Assembly: GCF_007713465.1 (NCBI RefSeq)
Contig: NZ_VMSG01000008.1
Coordinates: 62,001 to 126,000, forward strand
Direction: 5' to 3'
Source of the DNA: Pseudomonas sp. H3(2019)
GTDB taxonomy: Bacteria > Pseudomonadota > Gammaproteobacteria > Pseudomonadales > Pseudomonadaceae
Length of the DNA: 64,000 bases
Shown here: positions 18,246 through 27,467 of the stretch, piece by piece
How the letters are laid out: the number at the start of each line of letters is the position of its first letter
Numbering within the stretch: the stretch's first letter is position 1
Notes under the pieces: generated by a model
Database searches by the model: none
What the model was told of the DNA's origin: nothing
Seen by the model: the letters and a program-made list of their open reading frames with translations, nothing else
Translations under genes and position numbers: made by a program

Positions 18246-19502
18246 TTAATAGTCGATTGGGTCGCGGATGATCGGGCAGGTCATGCAGTGGCCGCCGCCA
18301 CGGCCGCGTCCGAGTTCGCTGGCGCTGATGGTGATGACCTCGACCCCGGCCTTGCGCAGCAAGGTGTTGGTATAGGTATTGCGGTCGTAGCCGATTACCA
18401 CGCCAGGTTCTACGGCCACCACGTTGTTGCCGTCGTCCCACTGTTCGCGTTCGGCGGCGAAGCTGTTGCCGCCGGTTTCGACGACGCGCAGGGCCTTGAG
18501 GTTGAGTGCGGCGGCCACGGTGTCGAGGAAGCTGGTTTCTTCGCGGCGGATATCGATGCCGCCCGGTTTGCTTTCGTCAGGGCGCAGGGTGAAGGCGACG
18601 ATCTGGTTCACCACTTCCGGGAAGATCGTCACCAGGTCGCGGTCGCAGAAGCTGAACACGGTGTCCAGGTGCATCGCCGCGCGGGATTTCGGCAGGCCGG
18701 CAACGATCACCCGCTCGACCGCTTTGTGCTTGAACAGGTTCAGTGCCAGTTGGCCGATGGCCTGACGGGACGAGCGTTCGCCCATGCCGATCAACACCAC
18801 GCCGTTACCGATGGGCATCACGTCGCCGCCTTCCAGCGTGGCGTTGCCGTGTTCCTGATCCGGGTCGCCGTACCAGACCTGGAAGTCGGCGTTGGTGAAC
18901 TCCGGATGGAATTTGTAGATGGCGCTGGCCAGCAGGGTTTCCTGACGGCGCGCCGGCCAGTACATCGGGTTCAGCGTGACGCCGCCATAGATCCAGCAGG
19001 TGGTGTCGCGGGTGAACTGGGTGTTGGGCAGCGGCGGCAGAATGAAGCTGGAGTGGCCGAGGAAGTCGCGGAACATTTCGATGGTCTTGCCACCGAAGCT
19101 GTTGGGCAGGTCATCGGCCGACACGCCGCCGATGAGGAATTCGGCGATCTTGCGCGGCTCCAGGCTGCGCAACCAGGAACCGACTTCGTGGACCAGGCCG
19201 ACACCCACCGAGTTGGCGGTGATCTTGCGTTCCAGAATCCAGTCCAGCGCTTCCGGGTTGGCGACGATGTCGGTCAGCAGGTTGTGCATTTCCAGCACGT
19301 CGATATCGCGCTCACGCATTTTGGTGACGAAGTCGAAATGGTCACGCTTGGCCTGGGCCACCCACAGCACATCATCGAAAAGCAGTTCGTCGCAGTTGTT
19401 CGGGGTCAGCCGCTGGTGAGCCAGGCCGGGAGAGCACACCATGACTTTGCGCAGTTTGCCAGCTTCGGAATGTACGCCGTACTTAACTTTTTCCGTGGTC
19501 AT
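18246..19502 (-). CDS. arcA: Arginine deiminase
   Basis: ArcA converts arginine to citrulline and ammonia. The 418-aa protein shows the guanidino-modifying fold motifs [21 protein letters not shown] [11 protein letters not shown] and the catalytic cysteine in [13 protein letters not shown] near the C-terminus. The ATG at 19502 ([13 protein letters not shown]) follows GGAGG by eight bases; the extra seven codons upstream are not needed. It lies 46 bases after arcD. Confidence 0.96.
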   Translation of the reverse strand: MTTEKVKYGVHSEAGKLRKVMVCSPGLAHQRLTPNNCDELLFDDVLWVAQAKRDHFDFVTKMRERDIDVLEMHNLLTDIVANPEALDWILERKITANSVGVGLVHEVGSWLRSLEPRKIAEFLIGGVSADDLPNSFGGKTIEMFRDFLGHSSFILPPLPNTQFTRDTTCWIYGGVTLNPMYWPARRQETLLASAIYKFHPEFTNADFQVWYGDPDQEHGNATLEGGDVMPIGNGVVLIGMGERSSRQAIGQLALNLFKHKAVERVIVAGLPKSRAAMHLDTVFSFCDRDLVTIFPEVVNQIVAFTLRPDESKPGGIDIRREETSFLDTVAAALNLKALRVVETGGNSFAAEREQWDDGNNVVAVEPGVVIGYDRNTYTNTLLRKAGVEVITISASELGRGRGGGHCMTCPIIRDPIDY

Positions 19503-19548
19503 TACAGATCCTCCAGATAACAAAACAGTCGAGTGTTACAAGCGGGTG

Positions 19549-20976
19549 CTACAGGGTCAGGAAGCCGTCGTAGAGTCCGTAGGCCGCCACCAGGGCGCCA
19601 ATGACTACCGCGGTGAAAATCAGCTTCTCGACGTTGGTGAAAACCGGTTTGCCCAACTCGCGCTTGGCCTTGGCGAACAGGATCGCGCCGGGGGCATAGA
19701 GCAGGGCGGACAGCAGCAGGTATTTGATGCCGCCTGCGTACAGCAGCCAGATCGCATAGATCAGCGCAATGGCACCGATGATCAGGTCTTTCTTGCGTTC
19801 GGCCAGGGCGTTTTCGTAGCTCTCGCCGCGCACCGCCAGCAGCAGTGCATAGGCCGCCGACCACAGGTAGGGCACCAGAATCATCGAGGTGGCGAGGTAG
19901 ATCAGCGACAGGTAAGTACTGGCCGAAAACAGGGTGATGATCAGGAAGATCTGGACCATCGCGTTGGTCAGCCACAGGGCGTTAGCCGGCACCTGATTGG
20001 CATTTTCGCGGCGCAGGAACTCCGGCATGGTGTGGTCTTTGGCGGCGGCGAACATGATCTCCGCACACAGCAGCACCCACGACAGCAATGCACCGAGCAA
20101 CGAGATGACCAGGCCGACGCTGATCAGCACTGCGCCCCAGTGACCGACGACGTGTTCAAGTACGGCGGCCATCGACGGGTTCTGCAGTTTCGCCAACGCC
20201 GGTTGAGTCATGATGCCCAGCGACAGCACGTTCACCAGCACCAGGAACAACAGCACGGTGATGAAGCCGATGACGGTGGCTTTACCGACGTCCGAACGCT
20301 TTTCCGCCCGGGCCGAGAAGATGCTCGCGCCTTCGATACCGATGAACACCCAGACGGTGACCAGCATCATGTTGCGCACCTGGTTCATCACGCTGCCCAG
20401 ATCAGGGTTTTTCAGGCCCCAGATGTCTGCACTGAAGATGTCGAGTTTGAAGGCGAAGATCGCGATCAAGACGAACAACACCAGTGGCACGACTTTGGCG
20501 ACGGTGGTCACCAGGTTGATGAACGCCGCTTCCTTGATCCCGCGCAGTACCAGAAAGTGCACGGCCCACAACAGCAGCGAAGCGCCGATCACCGCCGCAG
20601 GCGTATTTCCCTCCCCAAATAGCGGGAAGAAGTAGCCGAGGGTACTGAACAGGAGTACGAAGTACCCCACGTTACCCAGCCAGGCGCTGATCCAGTAACC
20701 CCAGGCGGACGAGAAACCCATGTAATCGCCGAAACCGGCCTTGGCGTAGGCGTAGACACCGCCATCAAGGTCAGGCTTGCGGTTGGCGAGGGTCTGGAAG
20801 ACGAACGCCAGGGTCAACATGCCCACGGCGGTAATGGCCCAACCAATCAGCACTGCGCCGACATCGGCACTGGCGGCCATGTTTTGCGGCAAAGAGAATA
20901 TCCCGCCCCCAATCATGGAACCTACTACCAGGGCGACTAAGGCGCCGAGTCGTAGTTTTCCGGAAGATTCAGACAT
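19549..20976 (-). CDS. arcD: Arginine/ornithine antiporter
   Basis: ArcD exchanges external arginine for internal ornithine across the inner membrane without energy cost. The 475-aa protein is an APC-type transporter with about 12-13 hydrophobic segments; the first contains VVGSMIGGGIFSLPQN, the substrate-site GG motif. The ATG at 20976 (MSESSGKLRLG) follows GGAG by six bases. It is the first gene of arcDABC; an ANR-type box is centred about 67 bases upstream of the start codon. Confidence 0.95.
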   Translation of the reverse strand: MSESSGKLRLGALVALVVGSMIGGGIFSLPQNMAASADVGAVLIGWAITAVGMLTLAFVFQTLANRKPDLDGGVYAYAKAGFGDYMGFSSAWGYWISAWLGNVGYFVLLFSTLGYFFPLFGEGNTPAAVIGASLLLWAVHFLVLRGIKEAAFINLVTTVAKVVPLVLFVLIAIFAFKLDIFSADIWGLKNPDLGSVMNQVRNMMLVTVWVFIGIEGASIFSARAEKRSDVGKATVIGFITVLLFLVLVNVLSLGIMTQPALAKLQNPSMAAVLEHVVGHWGAVLISVGLVISLLGALLSWVLLCAEIMFAAAKDHTMPEFLRRENANQVPANALWLTNAMVQIFLIITLFSASTYLSLIYLATSMILVPYLWSAAYALLLAVRGESYENALAERKKDLIIGAIALIYAIWLLYAGGIKYLLLSALLYAPGAILFAKAKRELGKPVFTNVEKLIFTAVVIGALVAAYGLYDGFLTL

Positions 20977-21036
20977 GCATGACTCCATTGCCGGAGAAAA
21001 GAGACCACAGCCTAAATCCGCTCGCTGATAGAACAG

Positions 21037-21050
21037 CTGATCTGGATCAG
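21037..21050. promoter_or_regulatory. ANR (FNR-type) box of the arcDABC promoter
   Basis: CTGATCTGGATCAG is a symmetric match to TTGAT-N4-ATCAA (eight of ten). A TTAGGCT segment about 31 bases downstream on the minus strand could be the -10, which would place the box near -41.5, the class II position. ANR control of arcDABC is known in P. aeruginosa. Confidence 0.7.
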
Positions 21051-21427
21051 TTGATGGTCACATTTCATTGTTAATGACTGACGTGTGAATACTTCCTGAA
21101 TAGTGCGTATGTGCTGCAAGAAGCTTGTTCCAGAGGGCTTTTAATAAATTAACCGGAAATGGCTGCTGATGGTGGCGAGCCTTGAAGCTAGTTGTTTTTT
21201 CAGAATGGGCAAATTTTGCGCGTCTGTTTTCAGTACAGAATTTATGTATTTGGAATGCCCCACGAAACCGGCAAAGTGCCTTCATGGCATAGATGAGAGC
21301 GTTCTGAATAAGCATTGTTTTTTGCCGTTATTTTATTAACGTCATGCCAGGTTGCCTATTTAATGAAATGAACACTTGTTATGGTTTCAAAACATGACAA
21401 ACAGTCGATTCGAGATAAGAGGTAAAG
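21051..21427. other. AT-rich noncoding spacer between arcD and alkA
   Basis: About 380 bases, clearly more AT-rich than the genes around. It must hold the promoters for the divergent arcD and alkA. No known motif besides the ANR box next to it was seen. An 85-codon minus-strand frame at 21058-21315 has no protein-like character. Confidence 0.5.
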
Positions 21428-21475
21428 ATGTCGCAACCGGTGCAAACGCTTCGACTCGGCGGGCTGTTGTGGTGA
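21428..21475 (+). CDS. Possible 15-aa leader peptide overlapping the alkA start
   Basis: ATG at 21428 follows AGAGG by about six bases and opens a 15-codon frame (MSQPVQTLRLGGLLW) whose TGA overlaps the GTG start of alkA (GTGA). alkA itself has no good ribosome site before the GTG. This is either a coupling leader or a sign that the true start lies elsewhere. Confidence 0.35.
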   Translation: MSQPVQTLRLGGLLW

Positions 21476-22335
21476 AGCTGTTGCTTGACTATCAGCCGCC
21501 TTATGACTGGCCGGCGATGCTCGACTTTTTGTCGGCGCGGGCGATTGCCGGGCTAGAGTGCGTGGTCGATGGCGTGTACTCACGCAGCATCAGCCTGAAC
21601 GGCGTGCACGGCACGTTTTCGATTACGCCGGCGGCCGGTAATGCGCTGGCAGTGAGGCTTTGCTTCCCTGATGCGTCAGTCGTGCCCGAGATCATTACGC
21701 GGTTGCGGCAGATGTTCGATCTGGACGCGGACTTGCCGCGTATCCACCAGCAACTGGCGGTTGATCCGTTGATGGCAAGGTTGATTGCCGAGCGTCCAGG
21801 CTTGCGGGTGCCGGGAGCGTGGGACGGGCTGGAGCTGGCGATTCGTGCGGTGCTGGGTCAGCAGATCACGGTCGGCGCCGCGATCAAGCTGGCGGGTAAG
21901 TTGGTGGCGCAGTATGGCGAACCGTTGTCTGCGCCGCTGTCAGGATTGACTCATGTGTTTCCTCAAGCGGCGGTGCTGGCGACAGCGGATCTGGCAACGT
22001 TGGGAATGCCGAAAAGCCGTGGGCGGACGCTGTCTGGCGTGGCGCAGGCATTGCTTGACGATCCCTTGTTGTTTGAACCGGGGCGGGACGACGGTGTTGC
22101 GCGATTGTTGGCATTGTGGGGGATTGGCGACTGGACGGCGCAGTACATCGCATTGCGACAGATGCGCGAGATGGATGCGTTTCCTTCAGGGGATGTGGGA
22201 TTGATCAACGCGCTGGCGGCGCTGGAAGGCGGGCCGGTGACGCCGCGCGAGTTGTTGGCCCGTGCCGAGGCTTGGCGACCGTGTCGGGCGTATGCGGCTC
22301 AGGTGCTTTGGACGTCGTTGAGTCGGGCTGACTGA
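21472..22335 (+). CDS. alkA: DNA-3-methyladenine glycosylase II
   Basis: AlkA removes alkylated bases from DNA. The protein has the AlkA N-terminal domain (YQPPYDWPAMLDFLSARAIAGLE), followed by the HhH-GPD domain with hairpin LWGIGDWTAQY and the catalytic Asp in FPSGDVGLINAL. E. coli AlkA starts just before QPPYDW, so the GTG at 21472 is preferred (287 aa). The frame stays open to an ATG at 21394 (313 aa), which cannot be excluded. The GTG overlaps the stop of a 15-codon frame at 21428-21475 that has a good Shine-Dalgarno, so translation may be coupled. Confidence 0.85.
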   Translation: MKLLLDYQPPYDWPAMLDFLSARAIAGLECVVDGVYSRSISLNGVHGTFSITPAAGNALAVRLCFPDASVVPEIITRLRQMFDLDADLPRIHQQLAVDPLMARLIAERPGLRVPGAWDGLELAIRAVLGQQITVGAAIKLAGKLVAQYGEPLSAPLSGLTHVFPQAAVLATADLATLGMPKSRGRTLSGVAQALLDDPLLFEPGRDDGVARLLALWGIGDWTAQYIALRQMREMDAFPSGDVGLINALAALEGGPVTPRELLARAEAWRPCRAYAAQVLWTSLSRAD

Positions 22336-22337
22336 TT

Positions 22338-22441
22338 GATCGTTCCCACGGTCCCCGTGGGAATGCAGCCCGTGACGCTCTGCGTCACAGGAGACGCGGA
22401 GCGTCCTTTGAAGCATTCCCACGCAGAGCGTGGGAACGATC
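22338..22441. repeat. 104-bp branched palindromic element
   Basis: The ends GATCGTTCCCAC/GTGGGAACGATC pair, then GTGGGAATGC/GCATTCCCAC pair inside, enclosing two small hairpins (GTGACG-CTCTG-CGTCAC and GACGC-GGA-GCGTC). A 102-bp near-identical copy lies at 32529-32630. Here it sits between the convergent alkA and CoA-transferase genes. Confidence 0.9.
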
Positions 22442-22449
22442 ATGGGGGC

Positions 22450-23796
22450 TCACCACTGCGCGCGATGGGAACCCAATTCACCGGCCGGGAGCGCCCACTG
22501 CAACGGCGTGCCAGTGATCTTCAGTGGTACATGCAACCGATGCGCCGGGCCCCAGGGTGTCTGTTCAATCACCATTCCCTGATCGCTGCCATCTTCGGCC
22601 TGCAACGCCTCATCCGTCCCCGGTCCCTGTTCGATCAGCAACTTTGCCGTGCGCGCCAGAGACAATCGTGCCGAGCCACTGCGTCCGCTACTCAACCGCT
22701 CAGCCAACAACTTGATCGCACTGGCCGCCATCAGGTAACCGGTGGCGTGGTCCAGCGCCTGAACCGGCAAGGGTGTCGGTGTGTCCGCGTGCTTCCAGAG
22801 CATCCCTGCCTCGGCGATGCCGCTGCTCATTTGCACCAGGCTATCGAAGCCCCGGCGGTTTTGCCAGGGACCACTCCAGCCGTACGCATTGAGGCAAACG
22901 TCGATCAGGCCTGGGGCGAGTTCCTGCCGTTCGGCGGTGCCATAGCCGAGGCGTTCGAGGGCATTGGCGCGATAACCGTGGAGCAGGATGTCGGCGTCCT
23001 TGAGCAGGCTTTCGAATACCCCGCGATCGACGCTGTTGTGCAGGTCGAGGCGGGCGCAGCGTTTACCCAGGGTGACTTCCGGAATCACTCCCGGTTCGTT
23101 CCACTGCGGTGGATCGATGCGCAATACGTCGGCACCCAACCCCGCGAGAAAGCGGCTGGCAACGGGCCCGGCGAGGACGCGGGTCAGGTCCAGCACCTTG
23201 ATGCCCGCCAGCGGTTGTGCGACCGAACCTTGCCAGGCTTTCGAGCGCTCGCTGTTGCCGGCGGAAAAATCAATCAGCGGCTCGGCGTTGACCGCCAACC
23301 CTTGAGGGTGGGACTGCCATTGTGGCCATGAGCGCATTTCGGCAGCGCAACCACCAGCCTCGACTATCGCGTGTTCCAGCTCTCTTTTGCTCCATTGAGC
23401 GACCTTGGCGGCCATCGCGCTGCGATCAAAGCAGTGTCCCAGCACCTGCTCGGCGGCGCGGCGGTGATGAGGGGCATTGGTGTGCAGGCGAATCCAGCCA
23501 TCTTGGGTCGCGTAGTCACCTGCGATGGGGTCCCACAGCGGTGGCACGCTCCAGCCGATCGGGCGGATCGAGGTGGCAAACCAGAAGGAGGCGAGACGAC
23601 GGTCGACTTCAAGGGCCGGTAACCGACTGGTCTGTTGCCGGAGCAACTCGCTGGCGGCCTGGCCGGCAGCCGCGATGCTGGCGCTGGCGAGGTCCGTCAC
23701 GGCAAACGCCGAGGGCAGGGCGCCTTTGGAGGTAAAGGTGATCGCAGTAGCGGGCAAGCCGAGCGCGGCTTGAATGGACGTCAGGAAATCAGTCAT
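22450..23796 (-). CDS. Family III CoA-transferase (CaiB/BaiF)
   Basis: The 448-aa protein has the CaiB/BaiF core: LAGIKVLDLTRVLAGPVASRFLAGLGADVLRIDPP, then ADILLHGYRANALERLGYG and GWSGPWQNRRGFDSLVQ. These enzymes move CoA between carboxylic acids. The catalytic Asp of the family is expected near GFDSLVQ. An N-terminal stretch of about 180 residues is a second, weaker CaiB-like half. The start at 23796 (MTDFLTSIQ) fits; the frame further upstream runs into the heme oxygenase region in another frame. Substrate unknown. Confidence 0.85.
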   Translation of the reverse strand: MTDFLTSIQAALGLPATAITFTSKGALPSAFAVTDLASASIAAAGQAASELLRQQTSRLPALEVDRRLASFWFATSIRPIGWSVPPLWDPIAGDYATQDGWIRLHTNAPHHRRAAEQVLGHCFDRSAMAAKVAQWSKRELEHAIVEAGGCAAEMRSWPQWQSHPQGLAVNAEPLIDFSAGNSERSKAWQGSVAQPLAGIKVLDLTRVLAGPVASRFLAGLGADVLRIDPPQWNEPGVIPEVTLGKRCARLDLHNSVDRGVFESLLKDADILLHGYRANALERLGYGTAERQELAPGLIDVCLNAYGWSGPWQNRRGFDSLVQMSSGIAEAGMLWKHADTPTPLPVQALDHATGYLMAASAIKLLAERLSSGRSGSARLSLARTAKLLIEQGPGTDEALQAEDGSDQGMVIEQTPWGPAHRLHVPLKITGTPLQWALPAGELGSHRAQW

Positions 23797-23851
23797 CGAA
23801 GGCCCTCCGGGAGAGAGCCTGATCATAGTGCAAAACTGTGGGAGCGTACCG

Positions 23852-24460
23852 TCAGGCGAGTTCTGGGGCTGTGGCGTAAGCCTGTTCCAGCAGTACGGTG
23901 AAGCGGTTGAAGGCGTCGATGGCACCTTTCTCGACAGCGGCTTCTTCTTCGGCACTGAACTCAAGGCCGTCGAGGGTTTTGACGAAGCGCTTCCAGCCTT
24001 CGGCGCGGCCACCAGCAGGCTCTCCCAGGTGACGGGCACCGAAGGTTTCGCTCAGGCCCAGTCCCACGGCGCGCTTGATCAGGAACGCGGCACCGAGTTT
24101 CGACCCTTCGGAGACGAAGATCCAGCCCAGGGTCTCAGCCTTGCTCGGGCTGTTCACGGCGCCTGCCACCGGGGCCGGGACGTCGGTTTCGAGGTCGGCC
24201 AGGTCAGCCTTGGCGGCGTCGGCGCGGCAACGCTCCGGCAGGTCCGGGACGATGGCGATCAGCTCGGCATCGTTGTACAGCGACACCAGTTCCGACTGGA
24301 ACAGGTATTGGGCAACCACGAAGCGGGCGAAGTTGGCTTGGGTTTCGAACGGTGCGTGAGCTTTCACCAGTGCGTCGAGCTTGCTGTGCGGCTCGTTGGT
24401 TATCTGGTTCAGACGTTGCGAGCGCAGGCTCGGGCGTTCAGAGGTGTGGGCAGCGGTCAT
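23852..24460 (-). CDS. hemO: Biliverdin-producing heme oxygenase (PigA/HemO type)
   Basis: HemO opens heme to biliverdin, CO and iron, releasing iron from heme taken up from outside. The 202-aa protein has the proximal helix LRSQRLNQITNEPHSKLDALV with the heme-ligand His, and the distal helix LGWIFVSEGSKLGAAFL. It ends FNRFTVLLEQAY like P. aeruginosa PigA. It lies downstream of the heme receptor gene but is cut off from it by a strong hairpin terminator, so it probably has its own (iron-controlled) promoter. Confidence 0.92.
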   Translation of the reverse strand: MTAAHTSERPSLRSQRLNQITNEPHSKLDALVKAHAPFETQANFARFVVAQYLFQSELVSLYNDAELIAIVPDLPERCRADAAKADLADLETDVPAPVAGAVNSPSKAETLGWIFVSEGSKLGAAFLIKRAVGLGLSETFGARHLGEPAGGRAEGWKRFVKTLDGLEFSAEEEAAVEKGAIDAFNRFTVLLEQAYATAPELA

Positions 24461-24527
24461 GAAGAAGTCCTTGAGAATGAAAGGCGCGTTGTAACTGGAC
24501 GAACCAGACGACGCGACAGCGTAAAAT

Positions 24528-24562
24528 CCTCACTGCGCTTTGGTCTGAAAAGCGCAGTGAGG
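24528..24562 (-). terminator. Terminator of the heme receptor gene
   Basis: CCTCACTGCGCTT and AAGCGCAGTGAGG form a perfect 13-bp stem with a nine-base loop, ten bases after the receptor stop codon and followed by ATTTTA on the minus strand. Confidence 0.8.
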
Positions 24563-24572
24563 CCCGACTGGA

Positions 24573-27137
24573 TCAGATGTCCCAGATCAGGTTGATCGCG
24601 AAGTTGCGACCCGGCTCGGTCAGGCGATCAAGGTTGGCCGGGCTGAGCACGGCGGCTTCACCGACGCTGTCGTAACCGCGCACGTTGTCCCACTGCCAGT
24701 ATTTCTTGTCGGCCAGGTTGTACACGCCAGCGCTGACGGTGACGTCGTCGGTCACTTTGTAGAAACCGCTCAGGTCGACCACGCCATAGCCCGGCGTCTT
24801 GAACTGGCTGCTGACGCCATCCGGCGACTTGAAGCTGCTGCTGTCGACGAGGTTTTTCTTCTGTACCAGGGTCCAGCTGAGCAAGGCACCGTAGTTGTCC
24901 TGGTCGTAACCCAGGCCGAACACGCCGGTCAGTGGGTTGACCGCATTGAGCGGCTCGCCGGTATCATTGTTGCGACCGTGGGCATAGGCCACCGAACCCT
25001 GGGTGTAGAGACCTTGCGGCGCGCCGAAGGTGTCGAGGTTCAGGCGGCCTTTGAGCTCGACGCCCTTGATGGTCGCGCGTTTGATGTTGTTGCTCTGAAA
25101 CGTCAGCTCGTTGTAGCCCGGGGTGACGGCGTCTTCGTTGATGAAGTCGCGGTACTTGTTATAGAACACCGCCACATCGAAGTGACCGGATTCGAAGTTG
25201 CCACGCAGGCCGGTCTCGTAGCTCTGGCTTTTTTCCGGCCCCAGATTCGGGTTCGGTTCCACGCGGTAGCCGGTGCTGGTGTTCTCGAAACGGCCATACA
25301 GCGCCTTGGCGGTCGGGGTGCGGAAACCTTCGGCGTACTGACCGTACCAGGTGTAGTGGTCGGTCAGGGCGTAGGTCAGGCCGAACTTGGGCGACACGCG
25401 ATGCCAGGTCTTGTTCTCGTCGCTGACCGAGCCTTTGCCGTCGGCGGCCACGGTGTTGAGGAATTCCTGGGTGATGTGCGGCTTGAGCTGGGTGTAGTCG
25501 TAGCGCAGGCCCGGCAGGAAGGTCCATTTGTTCCAGCTGATCTGATCCTGGGCGAACAGGCTGTAGGTGTTGATGGTCGGGTCCGGGAAGTCGCTGGACT
25601 TCTTCAGTACGTCAGCAGGACTGATCGCGCCGATCGCTGTGCAACCACGGCCAACGGCCAGGCAGGTTCCGCTGCCGCTGCGCGAGCCGCTGACTTTCTC
25701 TTGTTTGATGGTGGTGCCGTACGTCAGCAGGTGGTCGGTTTCACCGATGTTGAAGGCCTTGTCCAACTGTGCGTCGAATACCCACTGCTTTTCTTCATAG
25801 AGGGTTTCGCGGCTGCGCATCACGTTGCGGCTGAACGGGAAGTAGTTTTCCAGGGTGCTCTGATCGGTCTTGGCGATCTGGTAGTTCAAGCTCCATTTGA
25901 GATGATCGACCAGCAAGGAATCGAGGGCGAAGCTGTTTTCCAGGCCGAAGCGTTCGCGGGTGATGGTGTCGTTGCCGGTGCGCGAGCGGTACATGCCCAT
26001 TGGCTGGCCATTGTTGAACGGGCCACCGACGGCGCTTCGCTGGTCGGTGTCGCGGTCGTCCTTGTACTTTTCGTAGGTCAGACCCAGGCGTGCGTCATCG
26101 GCGTAATTCCAGCCGGCTTTGGCCAGCAGGTTGGTGGTGCGCACGTCTTCCGGGTTGGCGGCGGTGCGATTGAGACCCGTGCCGTTGTTGCTGCCGAAGG
26201 ATTCGGTTTCGTGACCATCACGCCGACTGAAGTGCAGCAAGCCGTCGAACTGCTCGGCGCGCCCGGCGACGCTGGCGGATTTCAGCCAGCTGTCGTCGGC
26301 AGAGTTGTAGCCGGTTTTCAGGCGGGCGCCGACGTCTTTTCCGGGCTTGATGATGTCGTCCGGGTCGAGGGTGAAATAGCTGACCGCACCGCCGATGGCG
26401 TTGCTGCCGTACAACACCGATGCCGGGCCGCGGAGGATTTCCACGCGTTTGACGATTTCTGGGTCGACGTAGTTGCGCTGGGTCTTGGCGTATGGACCGT
26501 TGAAGAAACCGTTGGGCACCTCGACGCCATCGACCTGGGTCAGGATCCGGTCGCCGTCGATACCGCGAATGTTGTAGCCGCTGATGCCGCCACGGGTGCC
26601 GGTGCCGCCGACCGAAACACCCGGTTCGTAGCGCACCAGTTCCTTGATGGTGTTGACGTTGTTGTGGTCCAGCTCTTCGCGAGTGTGCACGGTGACGGTG
26701 CTCGGTACGCTGTCGACGCTCTGCTCCTGACGGGTGGCACTGATGGTCATCTGTTGCAGGGCGAGGGTGCCGCCGGCGCTGCGTTTTTCCAGCACGATGT
26801 TGTGATTGCCCAGCTTGCGATAGCTCAGGTTGGTCCCCACCAACAGGCGATCGAGGGCTTTTTCCGGGGGCAGCGAGCCGTGGACGCCCGGCGAGGCGAC
26901 GCCTTCCGCCAGTTCGGCCGGCAAGCCGACCTGCCAACCGGTTACGGCGGTAAAGGCATTGAGTGCCGACACCAATGGCTGCTGGGCAATCGCGAACGAG
27001 TAGTCGCCCATGTTGCGGCTCGGTTGCTCGGCGGTGGCGGCCGTGACCGGTGCCGTGCCGGCCAACAGAATGGCGGCAGTCAGCAGGGACAGCACGCAGG
27101 AAGGTGAAGAGGACCGGCGGGTAAGGCGAGAGGACAT
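24573..27137 (-). CDS. TonB-dependent heme/hemoglobin receptor with signalling (STN) domain
   Basis: The 854-aa outer-membrane protein has a signal peptide of about 35 residues, an STN domain (YSFAIAQQPLVSALNAFTAVTGWQVGL, about 45-115), a TonB box region followed by the plug (about 130-250; RVEILRGPASVLYGSNAIGGAV) and a 22-strand barrel ending in FAINLIWDI. EGFRTPTAKALYG and EPNPNLGPEKS correspond to the FRAP and NPNL motifs of heme/hemoglobin receptors. The STN domain normally talks to a FecR-type anti-sigma factor, which is missing here except for a fragment. The ATG at 27137 follows GGAG by eight bases. A Fur-like box is 106 bases upstream. Confidence 0.93.
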   Translation of the reverse strand: MSSRLTRRSSSPSCVLSLLTAAILLAGTAPVTAATAEQPSRNMGDYSFAIAQQPLVSALNAFTAVTGWQVGLPAELAEGVASPGVHGSLPPEKALDRLLVGTNLSYRKLGNHNIVLEKRSAGGTLALQQMTISATRQEQSVDSVPSTVTVHTREELDHNNVNTIKELVRYEPGVSVGGTGTRGGISGYNIRGIDGDRILTQVDGVEVPNGFFNGPYAKTQRNYVDPEIVKRVEILRGPASVLYGSNAIGGAVSYFTLDPDDIIKPGKDVGARLKTGYNSADDSWLKSASVAGRAEQFDGLLHFSRRDGHETESFGSNNGTGLNRTAANPEDVRTTNLLAKAGWNYADDARLGLTYEKYKDDRDTDQRSAVGGPFNNGQPMGMYRSRTGNDTITRERFGLENSFALDSLLVDHLKWSLNYQIAKTDQSTLENYFPFSRNVMRSRETLYEEKQWVFDAQLDKAFNIGETDHLLTYGTTIKQEKVSGSRSGSGTCLAVGRGCTAIGAISPADVLKKSSDFPDPTINTYSLFAQDQISWNKWTFLPGLRYDYTQLKPHITQEFLNTVAADGKGSVSDENKTWHRVSPKFGLTYALTDHYTWYGQYAEGFRTPTAKALYGRFENTSTGYRVEPNPNLGPEKSQSYETGLRGNFESGHFDVAVFYNKYRDFINEDAVTPGYNELTFQSNNIKRATIKGVELKGRLNLDTFGAPQGLYTQGSVAYAHGRNNDTGEPLNAVNPLTGVFGLGYDQDNYGALLSWTLVQKKNLVDSSSFKSPDGVSSQFKTPGYGVVDLSGFYKVTDDVTVSAGVYNLADKKYWQWDNVRGYDSVGEAAVLSPANLDRLTEPGRNFAINLIWDI

Positions 27138-27233
27138 CGATAGCGCTCCGTGTCGCACGAATCGTATAGGTGCAGATCTGCATCAGAGATGCGAATCAAT
27201 TGCATTGGCTATAACGAGACGAACGAAGGATGG

Positions 27234-27467
27234 CTATCGAGTAAAAATAATTCTCATTTTGGCAAGGGTGATATCGCGCACACTGTTCGTAACCGGGCCG
27301 GCATCGATTTCCAGTGGCAGGCCGCGATTGGCCGCCACCTCGAAATAGGCCTCGCCCTGATACAGGCGGGCGATGCGTTGCTGGTCGTTGATGGTGCTGG
27401 AAAACGCCGAATGGGTGTTCAGCAGGACTCTTGAGCCGTCGTCCAGTTGCAGGCGCTGACGCAGATC
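27234..27467 (-). pseudogene. Fragment of a FecR-type anti-sigma factor gene
   Basis: Read on the minus strand in the frame ending at the TAG 27234-27236, the DNA encodes DLRQRLQLDDGSRVLLNTHSAF, then RIARLYQGEAYFEVAA. That is the core of the FecR periplasmic domain (DGS-x-LNT and the L-x-QGEA-x-FEV block). There is no start codon, N-terminal cytoplasmic domain, membrane span or C-terminal signalling domain. The fragment begins inside the 3' end of the sigma gene in another frame, and stops after about 78 codons. An internal deletion joining sigma to mid-fecR, plus loss of the 3' half, explains this best. Confidence 0.8.
27243..27261. promoter_or_regulatory. Fur-box-like sequence before the heme receptor gene
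   Basis: On the minus strand CAAAATGAGAATTATTTTT agrees with the 19-bp Fur consensus at 13 positions. It lies about 106 bases upstream of the receptor ATG, at the end of the anti-sigma fragment. Confidence 0.5.

Noticed and set aside
21058..21315. 85-codon minus-strand ORF in the arcD-alkA spacer
   Set aside because: AT-rich spacer, no ribosome site, and composition unlike the neighbouring genes.
24978..27107. 709-codon plus-strand ORF opposite the heme receptor
   Set aside because: Shadow of the receptor gene; the receptor has clear signal peptide, plug and barrel motifs.
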